Shown: piece after piece, positions 37,086-45,851 of the stretch
Layout of the letters: each line of letters opens with the position of its first letter
Position numbering within the stretch: position 1 is the stretch's first letter
From: GCA-2711565 sp963664245
Lineage (GTDB): Bacteria; Bacteroidota; Bacteroidia; Bacteroidales; GCA-2711565
Length of the DNA stretch: 64,000 nt
Assembly: GCA_963664245.1 (NCBI GenBank)
Contig: OY760934.1
Coordinates: 1,860,001-1,924,000, forward strand
Direction of reading: 5' to 3'
The notes under the pieces: model-generated
Databases searched by the model: none
What the model saw: the letters and a program-made list of their open reading frames with translations, nothing else
Told to the model about the DNA's origin: nothing
Made by a program: the position numbers and the translations under genes

Positions 37086-38195
37086 CTAAATGCATAAATA
37101 GGTGTTTAACCACCCGCCCAATTCTTTATTAAATGAATGTAAGAGTTCCACATCTCCAGCATCCGGAACAATTTGTTTTACAGGCTGGTTCAAGCCACCC
37201 GAAATATTTGCTTTTTGCAGGGTTTTACATAAAAAATATTCACTTTCAAAGCTGTTTAAATCTTTATCAAACGTTAAATTCCCTACCGGACTTTCAAAGA
37301 CTTTATCGAAAAACAAATCAGCTATTTCTGATTTGTAATTCCATCCTGATTTAATTAAATGGCTAATGATGATGCCCGAACAAGAAGCAATTAGTGCAAA
37401 AGGAGATATGTTTCGTCTGGTTTTCTCCTTAAATATCTTTTCATAGTTAGCATAGATTTGATGATCGGGTTTGTACCAGGAATTAACGCTATATATTTCA
37501 TCATAAGAAATATTCTTTAAAACATCTTGCTCAACCAACATCGAGCTTGATACAATCGGTATTTCAGCATTAACCCCGTTATTCAATGTTTTTAAAAAAT
37601 CGACGGCATCCCACCCACTGTAAGAAGCAAACAGAAATTTCGGATTAAATTCCAATAAACGCTTTAATTTTAAATCAACGTCTTTATCCCCGTCTTTATG
37701 ACTTACATCAATCCCTTTGATCTGGGCATTGTATTTTTCAGAAGCCAAATTTACCGCAGCTGAAAAAGGATAACCGGCATCAAAAAAGGAAACAAGGTTT
37801 ACATATTCTTCTCCAAACTCCTGAAAAGCCCATTTTGCTGCTAAATACGTAGCATTAAATAAATTCAGCGAACAATGCACAATAAACGGACTTTTATCTG
37901 CTTTTAATAAAGGGACCTCTCCTGCATTACACATTATCAAAGGAGTTTGGGTTTGCTGAATCAATGGACGAATAGCTGTAATTGACTTATAGCCCATCCA
38001 ACCCGTTAAAAGATCAACATTGTTTCTGGTAATTAATTTTCGGGCTGCCTTTTGAATTTCTTGTGGAGAGCCAACTCCAATTTCTTCCTCAAAAATTTCA
38101 AGTTCTGTATTTAAACCCAGATTTAAGCCTTGAATATAATCGGCTCCCAGATAAGGATAAAATTCTGAAGAAGGGATTAGTATACCTATTCTCAT
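37086..38195 (-). CDS. periplasmic-binding-fold protein lacking a signal peptide
   Basis: A 369-aa protein with the type 1 periplasmic-binding fold of branched-chain amino-acid/amide ABC receptors (MRIGILIPSSEFYPYLGADY at the start, then GWMGYKSITAIRPLI). The fold begins at residue 1 with no signal peptide or lipobox, so it is expected in the cytoplasm, where it might sense or hold a ligand. No ABC permease or ATPase is nearby. It lies 1 bp upstream of the formyltransferase gene and 66 bp downstream of the collar genes. A cytosolic ligand sensor for the locus is a reasonable but untested reading. Confidence 0.75.
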   Translation of the reverse strand: MRIGILIPSSEFYPYLGADYIQGLNLGLNTELEIFEEEIGVGSPQEIQKAARKLITRNNVDLLTGWMGYKSITAIRPLIQQTQTPLIMCNAGEVPLLKADKSPFIVHCSLNLFNATYLAAKWAFQEFGEEYVNLVSFFDAGYPFSAAVNLASEKYNAQIKGIDVSHKDGDKDVDLKLKRLLEFNPKFLFASYSGWDAVDFLKTLNNGVNAEIPIVSSSMLVEQDVLKNISYDEIYSVNSWYKPDHQIYANYEKIFKEKTRRNISPFALIASCSGIIISHLIKSGWNYKSEIADLFFDKVFESPVGNLTFDKDLNSFESEYFLCKTLQKANISGGLNQPVKQIVPDAGDVELLHSFNKELGGWLNTYLCI

Positions 38196-38261
38196 ATTAT
38201 TACTATCAGTCTATAAAACTTAAAGCTGCCTGATTAAATCAGGCAACTCTTTTTTAAAAAA

Positions 38262-38891
38262 TTATGTCGGCCTCTGCGGATAGTACCCGGTATGACAAAT
38301 GATAAAATTCATTGCTAAATAAGGTTGCATGTTATAGTGAGGTTCACTACTTCCTGAATAACCGACTGCTACTTCAATGCCATTAACATCAACATTTAAG
38401 CCCGATGTATCCACATGAATGGCTTCTATGTTTAGCATGCTGTTAGCATCTTTAGCATCAGCATAAAAGCCTCCTTCATTAGACTCAAATCCAAGAAAGT
38501 TATTTGCCGGAGCTGATTGATCGCCAGTTTCGTTATTCACAAACATTTTTGCTGTAGCATGTCCACTTAAACTACCTGATCCTCCCTGGGTAGCTGCAGC
38601 ATGGTCATGTTTGGGCATTTCATTAATTTCAAGAGTTACGAATTCAAGCCCTCCCTGCGAAGCAAAGGGTTTGTTCGTTAAACCGGGACCTGTTCCGTGA
38701 TGAATAAACGCCCGACCACGTAAATCTGGCAATTTAAAGGTATTAACCCCATCACCGCCAAAATTTGTCCCTAATAAAGAATATAAAGCACCAAATTGAT
38801 TAATTGGTAAGGATTGTCCTTCGCAATAGAACCAATTTCGCGGAGCAAAATGCCCGGCGAAGCCTCTGATTTCTGCTACTGTTCCATCCAT
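38262..38891 (-). CDS. phage tail collar-domain (Mdp-like) protein, copy 3
   Basis: A 209-aa protein with an N-terminal phage tail collar domain (EIRGFAGHFAPRNWFYCEGQ, then FGGDGVNTFKLPDLRGRAF). Such stand-alone collar proteins are known as microcystin-dependent-protein-like and are common in Bacteroidota outside prophages. It has no signal peptide. The stretch NNFLGFESNEGG is shared with its two neighbours, and the C-terminus ends HYNMQPYLAMNFIICHTGYY. It lies third in a tandem triplet, with 45 bp to the copy before it. The function is unknown. Confidence 0.85.
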   Translation of the reverse strand: MDGTVAEIRGFAGHFAPRNWFYCEGQSLPINQFGALYSLLGTNFGGDGVNTFKLPDLRGRAFIHHGTGPGLTNKPFASQGGLEFVTLEINEMPKHDHAAATQGGSGSLSGHATAKMFVNNETGDQSAPANNFLGFESNEGGFYADAKDANSMLNIEAIHVDTSGLNVDVNGIEVAVGYSGSSEPHYNMQPYLAMNFIICHTGYYPQRPT

Positions 38892-38936
38892 AATATTTAG
38901 TTTTAATTTATTTTACTTGATTTTTAAAAATGTTAT

Positions 38937-39563
38937 TTATGGCCTCATTGGATACATGCCTCTTACGCAAATAATCCAACTCATTGTCAGATAAGGTTGC
39001 ATATTGGAGTGATAGTCGTTTCCTCCAGTTTCCCCAATTGCAACATTAATTCCGCTAACATCTACACTAAGTCCTGATGTGTCTACATCAATTGCACCTC
39101 CATTTAAAGCACTGTTAGCATCTTTAGAACTAGCATAGAATCCTCCTTCGTTAGATTCAAACCCCAAGAAATTATTATTTGGAGCCGATTGATCACCTGT
39201 ACCGTTATTTACAAACATTTTCGCCGTGGCATTACCGCTTAAGCTGCCTGATCCTCCCTGGGTAGCTGCAGCATGGTCATGCCTGGGGATTTGAGCAACG
39301 GTTAATCTGATCTTTTCATAACCTCCCCGTTCTCCAAGGTATCTAGGATATAATCCCGGCCCTGTACCTTGATGAATAAAAACCCGGCCTCTTAAATCAG
39401 GCAAACAGAATGTGTTAATTCCGTCACCTCCATAATATGTTCCGAGTAATGAGAAAAGAGATGGATTATCACTAATTTCGATTGTTTGACCGCTGCAATA
39501 CGCCCAATCTGCAGGAGCAAAACTTCCAGCAAAGCCCCTTATTTCTGCTAATGTTCCTTCCAT
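38937..39563 (-). CDS. phage tail collar-domain (Mdp-like) protein, copy 2
   Basis: A 208-aa paralogue with the same collar domain (EIRGFAGSFAPADWAYCSGQ) and the GDQSAPNNNFLGFESNEGGF block. It is the middle gene of the triplet, with 30 bp to copy 1. Length, start and end agree closely with both neighbours, pointing to tandem duplication. No other phage genes are present, so this is not a prophage tail module. Confidence 0.85.
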   Translation of the reverse strand: MEGTLAEIRGFAGSFAPADWAYCSGQTIEISDNPSLFSLLGTYYGGDGINTFCLPDLRGRVFIHQGTGPGLYPRYLGERGGYEKIRLTVAQIPRHDHAAATQGGSGSLSGNATAKMFVNNGTGDQSAPNNNFLGFESNEGGFYASSKDANSALNGGAIDVDTSGLSVDVSGINVAIGETGGNDYHSNMQPYLTMSWIICVRGMYPMRP

Positions 39564-39593
39564 AATTCTTAAATTATCTGGTTAGTAATTATT

Positions 39594-40226
39594 TTAAGTT
39601 CTGCTTGGGAACAATCCTTCAGTACAAACAATCCAGTTTATTACCAGATAAGGTTGCATATTGTAATGATATCCATTCCCGCCAGCATCATCAATACTAA
39701 CATTAATCCCTGTAACATCAACTTTCAAAGCTGAAGTATCTACAGTAATAGCATTAGGGCTTAGCACACTGTTAGCATCTTTAGCTTCGGTGTACAAACC
39801 ACCTTCGTTGGATTCAAAACCAAGAAAATTATTTGCCGGAGTTGATTGATCGCCTACTTCATTGTTTACGTGCATAGTTGCTGAAACATTTCCGGATAGA
39901 CTGGCAGTTCCTCCCGTTGTTTTAGCAGCATGATCGTGTATTGGCATTTGATCCTCAGTTAGTCTAATACTTTCGAAACCGTTGATTTCGCCAATAAATT
40001 TTTGGGTGAGCCCCGGTCCTGTACCCACATGAACAGGAACACGACCCCGTAAATCAGGTAATTTAAAATAGGTTCTGGCATCCCCACCAAAATTGACCCC
40101 CATTACGGCATATAAAGCCGCATATTCATCAATTTTTAATGTTTGCCCATTACAATACATCCAACCTGCAGGTTCATAAGAACCGGTAAACCCCCTGATT
40201 TCGCCTAAATAACATGAATCTCTCAT
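39594..40226 (-). CDS. phage tail collar-domain (Mdp-like) protein, copy 1
   Basis: A 210-aa collar-domain protein (EIRGFTGSYEPAGWMYCNGQ, LPDLRGRVPVHVGTGPG), the first gene of the 40226-33488 operon. The palindromic operator candidate lies 72 bp upstream of the start. The order collar triplet, binding-fold protein, formyltransferase, T9SS protein, leader peptide suggests that these act together. The collar domains may form trimeric tips, as in tail fibres. Confidence 0.85.
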   Translation of the reverse strand: MRDSCYLGEIRGFTGSYEPAGWMYCNGQTLKIDEYAALYAVMGVNFGGDARTYFKLPDLRGRVPVHVGTGPGLTQKFIGEINGFESIRLTEDQMPIHDHAAKTTGGTASLSGNVSATMHVNNEVGDQSTPANNFLGFESNEGGLYTEAKDANSVLSPNAITVDTSALKVDVTGINVSIDDAGGNGYHYNMQPYLVINWIVCTEGLFPSRT

Positions 40227-40297
40227 AATAAATTAGTTTTAGTTAATAAAATAGTTAATTATTGTAAGTATTTATTAAATAGACACATAAAAGCAAC

Positions 40298-40310
40298 AGG
40301 TAAAATACCT
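40298..40310. promoter_or_regulatory. palindromic operator candidate AGGTAAAATACCT
   Basis: Inverted repeat extendable by one pair to CAGGTAAAATACCTG (40297-40311), 72 bp upstream of the first collar gene. The half-sites AGGTA/TACCT are the same as in the site at 16296-16308. Confidence 0.45.
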
Positions 40311-40458
40311 GCTTATTTAATGGGGAGTGAATAAGAACACGTACAAAATGAAAACAAGAAAATGTTTTCCCAACCTGATAATTATAAAGCTAGTATAAAA
40401 ACAAGCCTAAGACAAGTTATTAAGCAATAAGTTTTGGTCATGGGTGAAATTTACGTAA

Positions 40459-42369
40459 TTATACGTAAGTGGTTATACTTAAAATGGTTGCATAAATTGC
40501 ATCGGCATCAAAACCGCATTCTTTTTGTAATTCGGGCAAGCTTCCGTGTTCAACAAATTTATCGGAGACCCCTAAACGTTTTACTTCGGCAGTGTAATTA
40601 TGATCCGATTTAAACTCTAACACCGCACTACCTAATCCACCAACAATGGTTCCATCTTCAACCGTAATAATTTTGGGGTGCTTTTTAAAGACATCATGCA
40701 ATAATTCCTCATCAATGGGTTTGAGGAAACGCATATCATAATGGGAGATTTCTATATTTTTTGTGGAAAGTTTCCGGGCAGCTTCGGTTACAAAATTACC
40801 CGCATGGCCAATAGAAACAACTGCAATATCTTTCCCCTCACGAAGTTTCCGTCCTTTGCCAATTTCAAGTTTTTCCAGAGGAGTTTTCCATTCAGGCATA
40901 ACACCCCGTCCGCGGGGATAGCGAATAGAAAAAGTTCCGTTACCCGGAAATTGAGCCGTATACATCAAGTTTCTTAGTTCCTGCTCGTTCATTGGAGCCG
41001 AAACAATGATATTTGGAACTGAACGAAGATAAGCTAAATCAAATATCCCATGATGGGTGGCTCCATCTTCGCCAACAAGCCCTCCCCGGTCTAAACAAAA
41101 CACAACGGGTAATTTCTGCAAGGCCACATCATGAATTACCTGGTCAAAGGCTCTTTGCATAAAAGTAGAATAGATATTACAAAATGGAGCCATCCCCTGG
41201 GTCGCCAATCCGGCCGAAAAAGTAACGGCATGTTGCTCGGCAATACCCACGTCGAAAACCCGATCCGGCATTTTTTCCATCATTAAATTTAGCGAACATC
41301 CGCTTGGCATAGCCGGGGTAATTCCAACAATTTTGGGGTTTTGTTCAGCCAGTTCAATAATGGTTTTGCCAAAAACAGTCTGATATTTTGGAGCTTGTTT
41401 TTCAACACATTTTTGCTTGGTAATTTCACCTGTCTTCCGGTTAAAGGTTCCCGGTGCATGATATTTGGTTTGATCGTTTTCGGCCAGCGAAAAACCTTTT
41501 CCTTTTTTAGTAACCACATGCAATAATTTGGGCCCCGGAATTCTTCTCAAATCTTTGAAAACACGAGCCAAGCGTTCTACATCGTTGCCATCAATCGGAC
41601 CAAAATAACGAAAGCCAAAAGATTCAAAAAGATTACTTCGTCGCAAGATGGTTCCTTTAATGGCATTTTCAATTTGGGAAGCAATCTTCTGATGATTAGG
41701 GCCATATTTGGCCGTGGCTTTTCCCAATGCTTTCCAAACAAAATTCCTAAATCGGTTATAGGTTCGCGAAGTCGTAATATTTGTAAGATAATCTTTTAAA
41801 GCTCCAACACTTTTATCAATGGAAATCCCATTGTCATTCAAAATTACCAGCATATTGGTTTTTGAAACGCCTGCATTGTTCATGGCTTCCATGGCCATTC
41901 CGCCAGTCATGGCACCATCGCCAATAACCGCCACATGATGGCGATCGGTAATTCCTTCCAACTTAGCGGCGGTTGCCATTCCTAAAATAGCCGAAATAGA
42001 AGTTGAAGAATGGCCAACCCCAAACGAATCGTATTCGCTTTCACTCATTCTCGGGAAACCGCTAATTCCTTTGTAGGTACGATTTGTATGGAAGATGTCT
42101 TTACGACCCGTAAGAATTTTATGGGCATATGCCTGATGACCCACGTCCCAAACCAATTTGTCATCGGGGGTTTTAAAGGCATAATGCAAGGCAACAGCAA
42201 TTTCAACGGCTCCAAGGCTTGCTCCTAAATGTCCGGGGTTTTCGGCCATCACATCCAAGATTAAATCCCGGATATCCTGGCACAGCTCAGGCAATTGGTC
42301 TTCCGATAATTTCCGAAGATCCTCAGGATCATTGATTCCGCTTAATAATATGCCTTGTTTGGGAGTCAC
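40459..42369 (-). CDS. dxs: 1-deoxy-D-xylulose-5-phosphate synthase
   Basis: A 636-aa thiamine-diphosphate enzyme that condenses pyruvate and glyceraldehyde 3-phosphate in the first step of the MEP isoprenoid pathway. Visible: DKLVWDVGHQAYAHKILTGR, the cofactor motif VIGDGAMTGGMAMEAMNNAG, and the catalytic AEQHAVTFSAG and DRGGLVGEDGATHHG blocks. The start is GTG at 42369. It follows sufT by 44 bp, so it may be the last gene of the suf operon. This makes sense because IspG and IspH, later in the pathway, are Fe-S enzymes. A short AT-rich palindrome overlaps its stop codon. Confidence 0.95.
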   Translation of the reverse strand: MTPKQGILLSGINDPEDLRKLSEDQLPELCQDIRDLILDVMAENPGHLGASLGAVEIAVALHYAFKTPDDKLVWDVGHQAYAHKILTGRKDIFHTNRTYKGISGFPRMSESEYDSFGVGHSSTSISAILGMATAAKLEGITDRHHVAVIGDGAMTGGMAMEAMNNAGVSKTNMLVILNDNGISIDKSVGALKDYLTNITTSRTYNRFRNFVWKALGKATAKYGPNHQKIASQIENAIKGTILRRSNLFESFGFRYFGPIDGNDVERLARVFKDLRRIPGPKLLHVVTKKGKGFSLAENDQTKYHAPGTFNRKTGEITKQKCVEKQAPKYQTVFGKTIIELAEQNPKIVGITPAMPSGCSLNLMMEKMPDRVFDVGIAEQHAVTFSAGLATQGMAPFCNIYSTFMQRAFDQVIHDVALQKLPVVFCLDRGGLVGEDGATHHGIFDLAYLRSVPNIIVSAPMNEQELRNLMYTAQFPGNGTFSIRYPRGRGVMPEWKTPLEKLEIGKGRKLREGKDIAVVSIGHAGNFVTEAARKLSTKNIEISHYDMRFLKPIDEELLHDVFKKHPKIITVEDGTIVGGLGSAVLEFKSDHNYTAEVKRLGVSDKFVEHGSLPELQKECGFDADAIYATILSITTYV

Positions 42370-42413
42370 AGCCTACAAAAGTACAACGAAAAAATATATA
42401 AAAAAGGGAAAAC

Positions 42414-42737
42414 TTAAAGTAATCCCAATTCCAGTTTGGCTTCATCCGAAAGCATTTCCTGATCCCAAGACGGTTCAAAAGTTAATTCTACCTCAGCACC
42501 TTTTACTTCAGGAATAGCTCCCACGCTGTCTCTCACTTCCTGCGGAAGGCTTTCGGCTACCGGGCAATTTGGGGTGGTCAGGGTCATTAAAATACGAACT
42601 TCAAAATCGTCGTTGATTTTGATCTCATAAATCAGGCCCAATTCGTAAATATTTACTGGAATTTCCGGATCATAAATATTCCGTAAAACTTCTATTACAA
42701 GTTGCTCTACTCTTTCTTTTGTGATTTCTGCCATCAT
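42414..42737 (-). CDS. sufT: SufT-like DUF59 iron-sulfur assembly protein
   Basis: A 107-aa MIP18/DUF59 protein involved in Fe-S maturation. DPEIPVNIYELGLIYEI and LTTPNCPVAESLP, with the family's conserved Cys, are present. It lies 7 bp downstream of sufE, inside the SUF operon. Either Met1 or Met2 may start it. Confidence 0.9.
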   Translation of the reverse strand: MMAEITKERVEQLVIEVLRNIYDPEIPVNIYELGLIYEIKINDDFEVRILMTLTTPNCPVAESLPQEVRDSVGAIPEVKGAEVELTFEPSWDQEMLSDEAKLELGLL

Positions 42738-42744
42738 TCAAATT

Positions 42745-43182
42745 TTATGCTTGCGCAGATTTTGTTTTGAACGCCAGAGCGTACATTTTCATTTGCTTAA
42801 TCATCGACATCAGGCCGTTGGAACGGGTTGGCGATAAGTGTTCTTTTAATCCGATTTCATCCACAAATGCGAATTCGGCATTCAAGATATCATCCGGGCT
42901 TTGATGGTTCATTACACGGATCAAAATATTGGCAATTCCCTTGGTAATAACCGCATCGCTATCGGCGGTAAATGTAATTTTCCCTTCTTCATAAACCGCA
43001 TGCAACCAAACCCTCGATTGGCAACCGGAAATCAAAATGTTTTCAACTCTGTATTTCGGGTCAATCAGCGGAATTTCCTTTCCCATCTCAATCAGATAAT
43101 TGTATTTATCCATCCAGTCGTCAAACATCGAAAACTCCCCGATGATCTCTGCTTCTATTTCTTGTATACTCTTGTTTTCCAT
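42745..43182 (-). CDS. sufE: cysteine desulfuration protein SufE
   Basis: A 145-aa sulfur acceptor that takes persulfide sulfur from SufS and passes it to the SufBCD scaffold. The active-site Cys is in ENILISGCQSRVWL. The ATG overlaps the sufS stop by one base (TAATG), so translation is coupled. The length is normal. Confidence 0.93.
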   Translation of the reverse strand: MENKSIQEIEAEIIGEFSMFDDWMDKYNYLIEMGKEIPLIDPKYRVENILISGCQSRVWLHAVYEEGKITFTADSDAVITKGIANILIRVMNHQSPDDILNAEFAFVDEIGLKEHLSPTRSNGLMSMIKQMKMYALAFKTKSAQA

Positions 43183-44405
43183 TATCCAAACATTTCTTTT
43201 ACCTGCAAAACCGCTTGTATCAAACGATCTATTTCTTCTTTGGTGTTGTACATGGCAAAACTGGCACGAACCGTTCCCGGGATTTCAAAACGATCCAAAA
43301 TCGGCTGGGCACAATGATGCCCGGTTCTTACCGCAATGCCCAGTTTATCGATAACCATCCCTGCATCGTAAGGATGAATATCGCCAATTAAAAATGAAAG
43401 AACGCTGGCTTTGTTTTCGGCTTCGCCAATAAACCGGATGCCTTCAATCTTTGCCATTTCAGCGGTAGCATACTGCAGCAACTCATTTTCGTAAGCTGCA
43501 ATCTTTTCGATGCCAATTTTTTTTACGTATTCAAGCGCAGCATTCATGCCTAAAACAGCTTCCACGTTTGGGGTTCCGGCTTCAAATTTAAAGGGCAATT
43601 CATTAAAGGTTGTTTTTTCGAACCTCACCTGATCCACCATTTCGCCACCCAATTGGTAGGGCAACATTTTGTTCAGCCATTTTTCTTTCCCATAAAGAAC
43701 GCCAACGCCCATTGGGCCGTAAAATTTATGGCCGGAGAAAGCGTAAAAATCACAATCCAGTTCCTGAACGTCAATCCTGAAATGAGGAATGCCCTGAGCA
43801 CCGTCAATCACCACCGGAATGTTGTACTCATGAGCCTTTTGAATGATTTCTTTGATCGGGTTCACACTTCCCAACGCATTGGAAACATGAGCCACCGAAA
43901 CCAGTTTGGTTCTTTCGTTCAACAACTTTTCAAATTCGTCAAACAGAAATTCGCCTTTTTCGTTTACCGGAACAATTTTTAATTTGGCTCCTTTTTCCTC
44001 GCAAATAATTTGCCACGGAACCAAATTTGAATGGTGTTCCATCGCCGAAACAATCACTTCATCGCCTTCTTTCAAAAACTTTTTTCCAAAAGATTGAGCT
44101 AGCAGATTCAAAGCATCGGTGGTTCCTTTGGTAAAAATCAATTCGTAATGATTGGCGGCGTTGATGTATTCCTGAAAGTTCTTGCGGGCATCTTCAAAGG
44201 CCACGGTCGAAATCTGGCTCAAATGATGTACTCCCCGATGAATGTTGGCATTATCTTCCGAGTAATATTTTACAATGGCATCGATTACGGCCTGTGGTTT
44301 TTGGGTAGTGGCCGCGTTATCGAAATAAACCAGATCGCGATTGTAAACCTTCCGCTTTAAAATGGGAAAATCCTCGCGAATTTTATGTACGTCAAATTCC
44401 TGCAT
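43182..44405 (-). CDS. sufS: cysteine desulfurase SufS
   Basis: A 407-aa PLP-dependent class II cysteine desulfurase. Visible: YFDNAATTQKP near the start, the PLP-binding Lys in SGHKFYGPMGVGVLYG, and the active-site Cys in RTGHHCAQPI. The open frame reaches a TTG at 44417, but the ATG at 44405 gives the family's usual start (MQEFDVHKIREDFPI). It provides persulfide sulfur to SufE. Confidence 0.95.
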   Translation of the reverse strand: MQEFDVHKIREDFPILKRKVYNRDLVYFDNAATTQKPQAVIDAIVKYYSEDNANIHRGVHHLSQISTVAFEDARKNFQEYINAANHYELIFTKGTTDALNLLAQSFGKKFLKEGDEVIVSAMEHHSNLVPWQIICEEKGAKLKIVPVNEKGEFLFDEFEKLLNERTKLVSVAHVSNALGSVNPIKEIIQKAHEYNIPVVIDGAQGIPHFRIDVQELDCDFYAFSGHKFYGPMGVGVLYGKEKWLNKMLPYQLGGEMVDQVRFEKTTFNELPFKFEAGTPNVEAVLGMNAALEYVKKIGIEKIAAYENELLQYATAEMAKIEGIRFIGEAENKASVLSFLIGDIHPYDAGMVIDKLGIAVRTGHHCAQPILDRFEIPGTVRASFAMYNTKEEIDRLIQAVLQVKEMFG

Positions 44406-44422
44406 GAGAGGAAACAAAATTA

Positions 44423-45832
44423 TTAAATTTTACTCAGATCAATGTTGAATTCTATTTCTTTTTCGGGATGGCTGCAATGAAGCACGCAATTTTCGCAAAT
44501 TGACAATTCGCCACGCAAACGTTTTTTTACCATGTCGTCAATGCGTTCGCGGAGCGGTTCTATCGAAATAAAATTGCTCACCTCGGCAACAAAAGCATAC
44601 AGCAGTAACATGCGGGCGTTATCTTCGGTAATTCCGCGAGAACGGAGGTAGAACATGGCATCTTCATCCAGTTGCCCAACCGTTGCGCCGTGGCTGCATT
44701 TTACATCATCAGCATAAATTTCGAGGAATGGTTTGGTATCGATAGAAGCCATATCGGTCAGCAAAATATTCTTATTATTTTGGAACGCATTGGTTTTTTG
44801 GGCATCTTTTTGAACCAGAATATGCCCGTTAAATACGCCCGTGGATTCTTCGTCCAAAATACCTTTGAAAAGCTCGTTGCTGGTACAATTCGGAACAGCA
44901 TGATCGATAAACACCTGGTTGTCCACATGCTGGGTTCTATCCATTAAATAAACCCCAAACACATTTGCATTGGCTCCCTGCCCTTTAAACTCAACATACA
45001 CATTGTTGCGGATCAAACCACCATTCAACGTAATCGCATTAGTTGAAACATTGCTGTTGGCCTCTTGCGTAAAATAGGTTGAACTGATAAGGGTGGATTC
45101 GTTATTAAAATTTTCCAATTTGTAATGATCCATCTGTGCGTTCTCACCAACAAACACTTCAGTAACCGTGTTACTGAAATTAGGCAATTGATTGGTGGTA
45201 TCATCGCAATGCACCAGGGTAAGCTTGGCATTTTTGCCCAAAACAATCAAATTGCGGTTTTGCACAAACACCCCTTTTTTGTAATTGATGATGTTCACTA
45301 TTTGGATGGCTTTATCAAAAACCACGTTATCCGGAACATAAATAAATACGCCATCCTGAACCATGGCAGTGTTCAAGGCAGATAAGGAGTTTTCTTCAAT
45401 TTTACTGCTTTGGTTATAGTATTCAAAGAACTCAGGCATTTTTTTCATGGCCTCCGAAACAGAACCAATGACTGTGCCGTTATCCAGGGTGCGTAAGTCT
45501 GCGCCACCATTTACGATAAATCCATTCAACAACGAAAGAATATCCGTGTCAAAGTCGTGAATATCACACTTAAAGAGCTTGTTAAGGTCAACGTCTTTTG
45601 TATCAAAATCGGACAGATGGAAATAGTCTTTTTCAAATGATTTGGTCAAATCGGTGCCTTTCCATTTTTCTTCTTTTGTTGTTGGGAAGCCTTTCTCTTC
45701 AAAGGTATTGATGGAACGCAAACGTCTTTCCGCAATGCAAGCATGGTCGTTTGCAAAACGATCCGACTGATACTCTTTGAAAAGGTTCAAGAGTTTGTTT
45801 TGTAGTTCAATTTGTTTTTCACTTACTTTCAT
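44423..45832 (-). CDS. sufD: Fe-S scaffold protein SufD
   Basis: A 469-aa beta-helix subunit of the SufBC2D complex. The frame extends upstream into sufC to 45919, but the ATG at 45832 (MKVSEKQIELQNK) starts 19 bp after the sufC stop and is clearly correct. C-terminal motifs CSHGATVGQLDEDAMFYLRS and LRERIDDMVKKRL are typical. Confidence 0.93.
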   Translation of the reverse strand: MKVSEKQIELQNKLLNLFKEYQSDRFANDHACIAERRLRSINTFEEKGFPTTKEEKWKGTDLTKSFEKDYFHLSDFDTKDVDLNKLFKCDIHDFDTDILSLLNGFIVNGGADLRTLDNGTVIGSVSEAMKKMPEFFEYYNQSSKIEENSLSALNTAMVQDGVFIYVPDNVVFDKAIQIVNIINYKKGVFVQNRNLIVLGKNAKLTLVHCDDTTNQLPNFSNTVTEVFVGENAQMDHYKLENFNNESTLISSTYFTQEANSNVSTNAITLNGGLIRNNVYVEFKGQGANANVFGVYLMDRTQHVDNQVFIDHAVPNCTSNELFKGILDEESTGVFNGHILVQKDAQKTNAFQNNKNILLTDMASIDTKPFLEIYADDVKCSHGATVGQLDEDAMFYLRSRGITEDNARMLLLYAFVAEVSNFISIEPLRERIDDMVKKRLRGELSICENCVLHCSHPEKEIEFNIDLSKI

Positions 45833-45851
45833 CTCAAATCTCCCTGGGCTT

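Noticed and set aside
38262..40226. Prophage or tail-like particle
   Set aside because: Collar-domain proteins are present, but no sheath, tube, baseplate, capsid, lysis or integrase gene is nearby; stand-alone Mdp-like proteins explain them.
40450..40467. TTACGTA / TACGTAA palindrome at the dxs stop
   Set aside because: AT-rich, overlaps the stop codon, no T-tract and no second copy seen; not enough for an operator or terminator call.
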